Of a DNA stretch of 64,000 nt, positions 45,681 to 54,700 are shown piece after piece. The translations under genes were made by a program, and so were the position numbers. The stretch's first letter is position 1. Each line of letters begins with the position of its first letter. The DNA comes from an uncultured Flavobacteriales bacterium (lineage in GTDB: Bacteria > Bacteroidota > Bacteroidia > Flavobacteriales_D > Sanyastnellaceae): NCBI GenBank assembly GCA_905479115.1, contig CAJQLF010000004.1:24953-88952 (forward strand). Direction: 5' to 3'. The notes beneath the pieces were generated by a model. The model saw nothing but the letters and a program-made list of their open reading frames with translations. It did no database searches and was not told the DNA's origin.

Positions 45681-46304
45681 TCAACCGTTCAATTTAAACC
45701 CGTTGCGCAGGAAATCAAGGAATTCTTTTCGGCCCTTGACCGTGAATAAGGCGTTGGTGATCTCAGCCCAAGCAGTTCGTTCGGGAAGGGTAACCGAAGA
45801 TGGAGGTTCCTTGCTTGCCGCCGGAGGGGCCTTATCGATTTGATTTTTTGTTAGTTCTTGGTCTACGGCGTCGGCCATGGAAAACCGTTCTTTGGCGGAC
45901 TTGATGCGGCCGAGTTGCTCTTCTAGTAAGCCCAAGTTATTTAGGGTGATGGCATCATCGGGGTCCAACTCAATGGCTTTTTCGTAGTCGGAGATGGCGC
46001 CTTGGATGTCCTTCATGGCCTGTTTCATCCAGCCCCGCGCTGCATAGCGATATCCATAATCCGGTTGCAGTTGAATGGCCTGGTCGAGCAAGTCCAAGCT
46101 TTCTTCGGCCCGCTTATTCTGGAACAAGGCTACGGCGCGGTCGTTCAAAAAGTCGGGGTCCAGGGTCCAGGTTTTATCGGCTGTCAGCGCTTGATCATAG
46201 GCTGCTAAGGCGCTTTCCCATTGCCCCGACGAGGCAGAAGAACGGCCTTGATTGATGGCGAGTGTCCCGGGACGTCGGGACGGTGGGGTGGAAGAGTTAC
46301 TCAT
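45681..46304 (-). CDS. TPR-repeat protein
   Basis: A 207-residue soluble protein with three to four tetratricopeptide repeats between 15 and 140, for example SGQWESALAAYDQALTADK, LDQAIQLQPDYGYRYAARGW, AISDYEKAIELDPDDAITLN and LGLLEEQLGRIKSAKERF. It lacks a signal peptide. The tail (ALFTVKGRKEFLDFLRNGF) is helical. ATG 46304 is preferred to an upstream TTG at 46322, because a -7 box lies between 46320 and 46327. It heads the leftward run TPR - AddB-like - flippase. Repeats of this kind bind other proteins; no partner is indicated. Confidence 0.85.
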   Translation of the reverse strand: MSNSSTPPSRRPGTLAINQGRSSASSGQWESALAAYDQALTADKTWTLDPDFLNDRAVALFQNKRAEESLDLLDQAIQLQPDYGYRYAARGWMKQAMKDIQGAISDYEKAIELDPDDAITLNNLGLLEEQLGRIKSAKERFSMADAVDQELTKNQIDKAPPAASKEPPSSVTLPERTAWAEITNALFTVKGRKEFLDFLRNGFKLNG

Positions 46305-46319
46305 GCGATCGACGTTGTT

Positions 46320-46327
46320 CAAAAATA
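46320..46327 (-). promoter_or_regulatory. -7 box of the TPR-AddB-flippase run
   Basis: TATTTTTG on the minus strand, an exact TAnnTTTG match, 15 bases before the ATG at 46304. It decides the start against the TTG at 46322. Confidence 0.5.
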
Positions 46328-46388
46328 CAACGCATCCTGAGGACGTTTGTTTCCAACCGGGTGCCGAACTTGCACCTTGGAGATGAAG

Positions 46389-47666
46389 ATGAAATTCCCC
46401 TGTTTCCGAAAATTAGCTGGAGCCGATACCCTGTATGCCATCGAGGGGCCTCGACATGTGATGGAGTGGCAGCCTATGGGTGATTCCAAGTGGCTGATTC
46501 ACAAGCACTATGCGTCTGATTATCCGCGTTATCAATGGATTCAGGAGTTGTTGCACGAGGAAGGAGAGGCCAAAGCGATTTCGCAGGAGGAATGGCAAGT
46601 AAGTCTTGCGCGAAGAACGGGTTCGGAGGATGCGGAAAATATTCCCCAGGTTTTGAGTGATTGGTCGTTCAAAGCCAATACGACCTTCGGGGTGGATGCT
46701 ACAGCGAAACGAGCGGTGGAAGTTGAATCGGACGCGGATGTGCGCTGGGTGCTGGAGCAGACCCGCGAGGCGGAGTTGCCACTTCTTGTGCTCGGGGGAG
46801 GTTCCAATGTTTTATTGCACAACAATTGGAATGGCTTGGTGCTCAAAATGGCCATGAAGGGTGTTCAGGTTTTGTCCGATGACGGGCGTGAATTGGATGT
46901 GGTGGTCGGAGCAGGTGAAGGCTGGCATGAGTGGGTCATGCATGCGTTGGATGAGGGCTGGAATGGGTTGGAAAACCTGGCGCTCATTCCAGGGTCTGTC
47001 GGGGCTTCACCCATGCAAAACATCGGAGCGTACGGGGTAGAGGTTAAGGATCGTTTTCTCTGGTTAGAGGCCATTCACCAGGAAACGGGAGCGTTGGAAC
47101 GGTTTGATTTTGCCCGCTGTGAATTTGGGTACAGAGACAGCATATTCAAACAAGCGGAGCGCGACCAATGGGTGATTGTTCGCGTGGCGTTTCGATTGGA
47201 TCGAGAGGCTCCTTTGCAAACTGAATACGGAGCCATTCAGCAAGAACTGCAGGCGTGTAATGTGGAATCGCCTTCGCATCGGGACGTGGCTGAGGCGGTC
47301 ATGCGCATTCGAACATCCAAACTTCCCGATCCCTCCGTTTTGGGTAATGCTGGCAGCTTTTTTAAAAACCCCATCCTGGATTCCGTGCTGTTTGACCGCG
47401 TGAAACAGCACCATCCCCACGTGGTTCATTATCCCCTGGAAGATGGCAGATTCAAGCTGGCAGCGGGGTGGCTCATCGATCAGGCAGGCTGGAAAGGACA
47501 CCGAAGAAACAGGTGCGGTGTGCATGACCGACAAGCACTCGTGCTCGTGAATTATGGCGGTGCAACGGGGCAAGAAATTTGGTCGCTGGCTCAAGACATC
47601 ATTGCGGATGTTCAGACAAAATTTGGAGTTCAGCTCGAGCCGGAGGTCAATCAAATTCAAGGCTAA
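46389..47666 (+). CDS. murB: UDP-N-acetylenolpyruvoylglucosamine reductase MurB with an extra N-terminal domain
   Basis: FAD enzyme that makes UDP-MurNAc for peptidoglycan. From about residue 89 it is a normal type I MurB of about 337 residues: LSDWSFKANTTFGVDATAK, LLVLGGGSNVLLHNN, IPGSVGASPMQNIGAYGVE, GYRDSIFK, and the late LGNAGSFFKNP with AAGWLIDQAGWKG. Before it lies an extension of about 85 residues with aromatic-rich composition (FRKLAGADTLYAIE, WLIHKHYASDYPRYQWIQ, ISQEEWQ) that MurB proteins lack. I chose ATG 46389, with GGAG 6 bases upstream; ATG 46383 and TTG 46347 are alternatives. A TTG within the reading frame at the domain border could start a plain MurB, so fusion is likely but not certain. 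Confidence 0.92.
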   Translation: MKFPCFRKLAGADTLYAIEGPRHVMEWQPMGDSKWLIHKHYASDYPRYQWIQELLHEEGEAKAISQEEWQVSLARRTGSEDAENIPQVLSDWSFKANTTFGVDATAKRAVEVESDADVRWVLEQTREAELPLLVLGGGSNVLLHNNWNGLVLKMAMKGVQVLSDDGRELDVVVGAGEGWHEWVMHALDEGWNGLENLALIPGSVGASPMQNIGAYGVEVKDRFLWLEAIHQETGALERFDFARCEFGYRDSIFKQAERDQWVIVRVAFRLDREAPLQTEYGAIQQELQACNVESPSHRDVAEAVMRIRTSKLPDPSVLGNAGSFFKNPILDSVLFDRVKQHHPHVVHYPLEDGRFKLAAGWLIDQAGWKGHRRNRCGVHDRQALVLVNYGGATGQEIWSLAQDIIADVQTKFGVQLEPEVNQIQG

Positions 47667-47673
47667 AAGCACA

Positions 47674-47710
47674 TGCCCGGTCTCCGGTGCAATGCATCGA
47701 AAACCGGGCA
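47674..47710. terminator. possible hairpin between convergent murB and porP-like genes
   Basis: TGCCCGGT (47674-47681) and ACCGGGCA (47703-47710) are perfect 8-base arms around a 21-base loop. No T run follows on either side, so the termination role is uncertain. Confidence 0.4.
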
Positions 47711-47738
47711 GGCTTGTGAATTCTGATCCGCTAAACTA

Positions 47739-48740
47739 TCAGAAAACAGGGCATGGCAAGTAACGCGGCGACTGAGGACGCTTGCGTTGTTGCGTCTGCC
47801 AAGTGTAAGAGAGCACCAGCTCATGGCTTCCACCCGTGGTGGACAAGCCCAATTTGTTCAGGGTAATGTCATAGCTGTACCCCACTTTCCAATTTTCATG
47901 ACCGTAGCCTACAATTGCGCTGACCGCATCGACGTCGTTTCCACCCTCAATGGTGTGACCAAAAGGCAATCCTTGGTACCACAAGCCAAAGCTCAATGGT
48001 GAGGTGTCATAGTACACACCGAGGTCGAGTTGATCGAATTGACCTTGCGCCATGTAATTGAATGCAATGACCAAATCTCCATGGTGCTTATTGCGCATAT
48101 AATCCACCAGGGGCATGCGCCATCCACCATGAACCGAGGTTTTGACATCCATTGGATCAATGTAGGTGGTGTTCAAGCTTTCATTCGGGTTATTCAAATG
48201 ATCAAATGAGCAGCCCAACCAGGTGTACCTGCCCGTGAGCAAAAATCCTGTTGCAAAATCGAAATAGTGACGCGAAACGCTTGGTCGGTCTTCAATAGTC
48301 GAAATTTGAGGGCCGCGAATCAACTGATCTCCGAAGGTTAATTGTTGCATGTCAATGGAACGGTTTCCCAAAGCTGCCTGCAACGCCGGGCGCAGACGCC
48401 ACCCGTTACCCAATGGGATTTCGTAAGCATATTGACCTGCAATTCGCGTGGTGCTCAACCCGCCAGCTCCGGCTTCCTCTTGACTCAACAAGATGCCAAA
48501 GCCGCTGTTCAAGTTGCGGTTGTACCAGTCAGCAGCCACATGCCATCCGACATAAGCGCCGGGCATGGCCGCCCATTGATTCCGGTAGACGCTTACCAAC
48601 CTAGCCTCATCCAATGAACCTGCAAAGGCAGGATTGATGCTGGTGGGGATGGCGTTGTACTGGGTATATCGTAAATCCTGAGCCCAAGATTGTCCTGCTG
48701 ACAATCCCAATGCAATGGAGAGTATATAAATCGCTTTCAT
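47739..48740 (-). CDS. PorP/SprF-family T9SS membrane protein
   Basis: A 333-residue outer-membrane protein of the PorP/SprF family, barrels that link type B T9SS cargo to the cell surface. Signs are the signal peptide (AIYILSIALGLSAGQSWAQ), the opening DLRYTQYNAIPTSINPAFAG, VSVYRNQWAAMPG, GFGILLSQEEAGAGGLSTT, and the ending GGSHELVLSYTW. The preferred ATG is at 48740, as longer reading to 48767 adds no signal-like sequence. It lies 33 bases after the giant PKD protein gene. This order (large type B cargo followed by its SprF-like partner) is the same as sprB-sprF in gliding flavobacteria. Confidence 0.93.
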   Translation of the reverse strand: MKAIYILSIALGLSAGQSWAQDLRYTQYNAIPTSINPAFAGSLDEARLVSVYRNQWAAMPGAYVGWHVAADWYNRNLNSGFGILLSQEEAGAGGLSTTRIAGQYAYEIPLGNGWRLRPALQAALGNRSIDMQQLTFGDQLIRGPQISTIEDRPSVSRHYFDFATGFLLTGRYTWLGCSFDHLNNPNESLNTTYIDPMDVKTSVHGGWRMPLVDYMRNKHHGDLVIAFNYMAQGQFDQLDLGVYYDTSPLSFGLWYQGLPFGHTIEGGNDVDAVSAIVGYGHENWKVGYSYDITLNKLGLSTTGGSHELVLSYTWQTQQRKRPQSPRYLPCPVF

Positions 48741-48773
48741 AGCGTGTGGAGTATTCGAATTATACATAGAGGT

Positions 48774-51700
48774 TTATTTGATGAGGGTTACGTCTCCCGC
48801 TTGAGTGGTTCGGTATCCGTTGCTAAATGTGGCCATTGCTTTCCAGGCGTATACATCCTGTCGCACGATGCGGCCTTGGAAGTATCCGTCCCATCCGATA
48901 TAGGGATCTGTTGATCGGAAAAGCAATTCACCCCATTTGTTGAACACAATCAACTCGTATTCTACAATGCCCATGTGGTGCGGGTGGAACACATCGTTGT
49001 CCAACGCAGCGGGGTCATAGTATCCGCCGTTCGATCCACCGGTGTTGGGGGTGAAGGCAGTCGGGAATTCCATGAATCCACCGGCAATGGCTTCCACGGC
49101 ATGTTCTAACGAGTAAGTCGTGGGACAATTGAAGCTGTTATTGGCGGTCAATGTCACGTCGTAGTTTCCAGGCTCCGTGTAAAAGTGCACGGGGTTTTCT
49201 TCTGTGCTCACGTTGCCGTCGCCAAAATCCCAAAAGAACTCCGTTGCATCCATGTCAGAGAGGTTGACAAAGTCGACCGGCTGATCTGGAACGACGACCT
49301 GGGTCGGACTGTTCACGAATGCCGCAGACGCCGATGGGAACACTTCGACAGCACCGTAGTGAATGACCTGTTCCTCCTGGCCTTCGTAGCCAATAACGGT
49401 CAGAGATACGTGGAAGACTCCCGGTCGGGTGAATACATGCGAAGGCGATTCCTCCGATGTCATGACATCGTCTCCGAAGTCCCAGATATACTGAGCACCG
49501 TGGTTCGAGTGATTCTCAAAATCGACCGACAATGGGGCACAACCAGAACCGCTTCCTGTGAAACTGGCCACCGGATGGGGTGACAGGATGGTGATCTGCT
49601 CGGAATGTGCGTCGGCACAAAAGCCATTGTCCACCACAACTGTGATGTTGTAGGATCCCCACGAATTATACGTGTGGAAAACAGGCTGATCTGTTGCAAT
49701 TTGATCGCCATCTCCGAAGCTCCAATTTTGCACGGCGCTATTCGATCCCAGGCTCAAGTTGTTGATGCCCACGGTCGTGTTGGGATAGGTTTGAATCGAA
49801 GGACTGACGCTAAAGTCTGCCGTTGGGGTAGGGTAAACCTCGACACCCACAGAGACCGTGTCGGCGCATCCGTATGCGCTCATTGCGATCAATTCAACCT
49901 GGTACGTCACGTCTTCGTTGGTCGTGTTGACAAACGTGTGCTGCGGTGCTTCTTCATTGGAAGGCGCGCTGCCGTCGTTGAAGTTCCAGATGAATCCGGC
50001 GGCTCCTGCAGACTGATTAATTAAGCCTGCCTCGACCGGTGTGCATCCTTGAGCGACAACATCAAATTGAGCATTCAAGTACGGTCCGACTTCGAAGGTC
50101 ACGGCATCGGTCGCCTCGCAACCGTGTTCGTTCTCTGTTGTGATGGAAGCGGTGTACACGATCAATTCTTCGGTTGGATTGAAGAAAGTCTTGGTGTGCA
50201 CCGAGTCTTGAATCAAACTTGTTTCTCCGTTGCCGTAGTTCCATGCAGTGATCGTATTTCCCTCACTGGCATTGTGAAAAGTAACATCGACGGGGTAGCA
50301 CCCTTCGATTTCATTGATGGATAACTCCGCAGTCGGTGCACCCCAAACGGCAACCGTTTGCGCTGTTGTATCCGCACATCCAGCTGTGCTGGTGGCAATC
50401 AACGTCACGACGAAGGCTTCGTCTTCCGAGGACTGGGTGTCAAAGGTGTGGACGGGAGATTCGAGGTCGGACGTGGTGCCATCTCCGAAATTCCAGGCAA
50501 ACGAACCGCTTGCGTGAACTGAGTTGTTCGTGAACGCTCCTTGCAAGGGCGTGCATGAGCTTTCCGGCGCCTCGAAGGCAGCCGTAACATCAGGGTGCAC
50601 GGTGTGTTCAACAAATGCAGAAGTCGTGCATCCGAAGGAGGTATGGGCAGTCAAGAGGACGGTGGTCACTACATCTGTATCCGTCGCGTTGACCGTGTTC
50701 TGAATCAACTCCATTGTTGGATTTATCCAGGTGCCGATACCATTGATCTCTATGCTTGTGCTGTCTGCGAACTGAGCGTTGTGCAGGATACTCCATTCTT
50801 CTCCCGAGCACGTGGCATCGGAAGACATGGCCAATTCCACCACGGGTGCTGGGTGAACGGTAACCTCAAAGTCACTGCTCCCTGCGCATCCGTCTGCCGA
50901 TATAGCTTCTACGCTGATCGTATACGATTGATCCTCGCCAGCGCTGCCGGGGAAGTTTTGGCTCATCGCATCGCTCACCGCTACAGTTGCCCCGTCCACA
51001 CTCCAAGAGATTTGCGGAGTCGGTGTTCCGGTGTAGGTGAATTCTCCATTGAACGGAGCACAGCCTTCTGTCAATCCTGCCCAATCGGCGATGACCGCTG
51101 GAAGTACGGTTACTGTTTTTTCATGGGTATCCGTGCAGCCCAGTGCATGGGTGGCGGTCAATGAAATGCTGTAATCCGTGGCTTCATCTTCTCCAGTAAA
51201 GGTGTATACGTGTGCATCGAGGGAAGTATGATCCGCACTTGAACCGTCTCCATAGGACCACGTGAACGCATCGGCAAGGATACTGTTGTTCGTGAGCTCT
51301 ACGTTTAACGGCGCGCAACCGACTTCCTCAGAAAGGTTAAAGTTGGCCGTAGGCTGCGGGTTAATGCTCACTTCCGCTGAGGCAGTGCCTTCGCATCCGA
51401 AGCTGTTGAAACCTTGAAAATCGATGGTTTGTGTAACCTGTTCGTTGGTGCCATTGGCCCAATTATGCGTGGGTGTTGCTTCGTTGGACATGGTGCCGTC
51501 ACCGAATACCCAGTAGGTGCTCGTGGCGCCTTCCATTTCGGGCATGGTCAGGGTCAAAGGGGAACACCCCTCGGTGGTTTCCAAGGCCAATTCAAACGCA
51601 GGAGCAGGGCTCACTTCAACGGCAATGGTGCGTTCGTCCGAACATCCCAATTCATCAATGGCAACGAGGGTCACATCGAATGTGCTGATGGCGTCTGGAG

Positions 51701-54700
51701 CTCCAGCGAAGAAGGTGTGTTCAACCGTCGGCGCATTGTTTACAATGCCCGGGATCAACTCGTCGCCAAAGTTCCAAATGTAGAGGTCGCCGTTCACGCT
51801 GTTGTTTGTAAAAGCATTGTCCAATGGTTCACATCCGGCCAGTACGTCAGCCGTAAAGTCCGCCACAGGTTGTGGTTTGATATGAACGATGGCACTTGCC
51901 GAGCCAGCGCAGCCAGCAGCAGTTTCTCCGTTGAACGAGACAACGGCGCTCATCAGTGAACCGGTTTCGTTGATCCAGCTATGCGTTGGAGATTGACCTG
52001 TCGCATTGGTCCCGTCGCCGAAATCCCATGTGATGTTTTCGCCACCAGGTACGGCGGGCATGGTCAATTCGAGGGGAGAGCATACGCTGTCAGTGGTCAA
52101 GGCCAATGTGAATTCAGCTGCTGGAAATACTGTAATCTCGCGGTTTGAAGTGCTGGAGCACCCCAGTGCATGGGTCGCAGTCAATGTAATTTCAAAGACC
52201 TCCGTAGCATCCAGTGCAGTGAATGCTTGGTTTGGATTGACCTGACCTGAAGTAGCACCATTTCCGAAATTCCATGCAAAGGAATCTGATTGGGTGCTGG
52301 TGTTGTTGAATTGAACAGACAGCGGAGCGCATCCCTCGGCAATATCCACCGTAAAGTCCGCCACCGGTTGTGGTTTGATGTGCACCGCGGTGGATGCTGA
52401 GCCGATGCAACCGTTTGATGTGACTGCTTCAAAGGAAACTGTCGCAGTCATTAATTCATCGCCGGTGTTGGTCCAAACGTGACTCGCATTTTGACCGACG
52501 CCAGTAGATCCGTCTCCAAAGTTCCAAAGGATGTTTTGAGCCCCAGGAATGGTGGGCATTGAAAGCTCCAAAGGAGAACAAACAGTGTCAGTAGCCAAGG
52601 CCAAAGTAAATGCAGCGGCAGGGAACACATTGACTTCCTTCGTCGCCGTATCAGCGCATCCCAAATTGTCGTGCGCAGTCAGGGTTACCTCGAATGCAGA
52701 TGTGGTTCCGTTCGTCTGGAATGCATGGGTGGGGTTCAAGGTGTGATCCGTTGTACCATCACCAAAGTCCCAGTCGTATGTGTCAGCCAATGCGCTGAGG
52801 TTGGTGAATGTGCTCACCAAGGGTTCGCAGCCTTCATCGAAATTGACCGTGAAGTCAGCGATTGGTTGAGGCTTAATGTGGACGGTCGCTTGCGATGTGC
52901 CGGCGCAGCCCATGGCGGTCTCTGCTTCCAACGAAACAGTCGCACTCATCAATTCCCCAGTGGAGTTGTTCCACGTGTGGGATGGAGTGGTTTCGGTAGA
53001 GGTCGTTCCATCTCCGAAGTTCCAAACCATGTTTTGGGCTCCATCAATCGAAGGCATCACCAACGTTAAAGGAGAGCAAACGGAGTCAGCGGTCAGTTCC
53101 AAAGTGTACTCCGCAGCGGCAAAGACCTCAACGTTCTCCGTGAAGGTGTCTGTGCATCCCAATTCATGTGTCGCGATCAATGTCACGATTTCAGTGGCGT
53201 CGACTCCCAGGGTTTCGAATACATGTGCTACGGCTTCTCCTGATGAGGTCGTGCCATCTTCAAACATCCAGGTCAGTTCCGTCGCCGATGTACTCGTGCT
53301 CAAAAAATCCGCTTCCAAAGGCTCACAGCCGCTCACAGTGCTTGCCGTGAATGAAGCTATCGGCTGTGGATTGACATGGACCAAATCAACTGCAAAACCA
53401 CCGCATCCGAATTCCGTTTCAGCCGAAACGCTGACAATGAACATGTTGGATACATCAGAATCGTTGTTCCATTCATGAACGGGGTTGGTTTCGTTTGAAG
53501 TCGTTCCGTCGCCAAAGTCCCACGTGAAGTTTTGAATCCCAGGAAATTCAGGCATTGTCAATTGCAATGGAGAGCACGCGCTCTCCACGCCCAATTCAAG
53601 GGTTAAGTCCGCTGCCGGATAAACGGTAACAGTCAAGGTGTCGGAGTCTGTGCACCCCAAGTCGTCTATCGCCGTAAGCGTAATGTCAAATGTTTCAATG
53701 TCGGCACCGCTTGTGCTGAACGCGTGAGAAGCGGAAGATCCGTCATCGGTGATACCATCACCAAAGTTCCAAACATAGGAATCGGCATCACTGCTGATGT
53801 TTTCGAGGTTGGCCACCATGGGCTCGCAACCACTCGTGATGTCGGAAGAAAACTCTGCGATGGGTTGGGGACGAACATAGACGGTTTCCGTATGCGAATC
53901 CAGGCACCCAAATACAGAGATACCGGTGAATGTGATGGACGTCCCCATCAACCCGCCATTGGTATTTTCCAAAAGAAGGGTAGGTGCTTGTTCGGCGCTG
54001 GTGTTTCCACCTCCAAAATTCCATGTGAAGGAGTTCACGTCCTCCATGATCGGCATGGTTAATTCCAATGGGGAGCAGGCCGTGTCGTTGGGTAAGTCAA
54101 ACGTAAAGTCGGCTTCTGGGTATACTTGAATGGTCGTCGAAGTCGTGTCATTGCATCCTTGAACGGTATGAGCGACCAGTTCGATTGTCTGGCTCTGGAT
54201 GGTATTGGAGGTATTTTCCAAAACACCATCCCATACAGAGTTTGTCGTAATGAACGATCCATCCGCAAACCATTCGTAAGCAATGGCGCCTTGAGATTCG
54301 TTTTCAATGCTCACCCCATAAGGTGCACAACCGGCATTGGCAGCTGGGCTGATTTGAGCTTCAGCTGCGGCATATGCAGTGATGAGGATTTCATCCGTTG
54401 CGACACATCCGGCTGCGGATGTCACTTCAACGGATACGGAATGTGCATCGGATTGTCCGATGGCTGTTTCAATCGCTGCGTTCACGGTTTGTCCGCTCAC
54501 GTTCGTTCCGTCAATGGTCCAATCAAAGGATGCAGCCAAAGATCCTTCTGCTGAAAATTCTACATCCAACGGAGAACAGCCGCTCACCACATCTGCCATG
54601 GCCGAAACCGTAGGCAGGGGGTTGACTGTCACAAACTCAGACGTTGAAGCAGAACACTGCGGTGTAGTCACAGTCAAACTCACATTGTAATCGCCAGTAA

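Noticed and set aside
51850..52383. recurring short DNA words that at first resembled a CRISPR-like array
   Set aside because: The spacing is about 500 bases, the words are imperfect and in frame, and they code for the same KPQPVADFT-type strand of PKD domains.
50595..53478. several plus-strand frames of 130-200 codons
   Set aside because: They are antisense to the PKD adhesin and repeat with its period; a product would be a by-product of the repeat coding.
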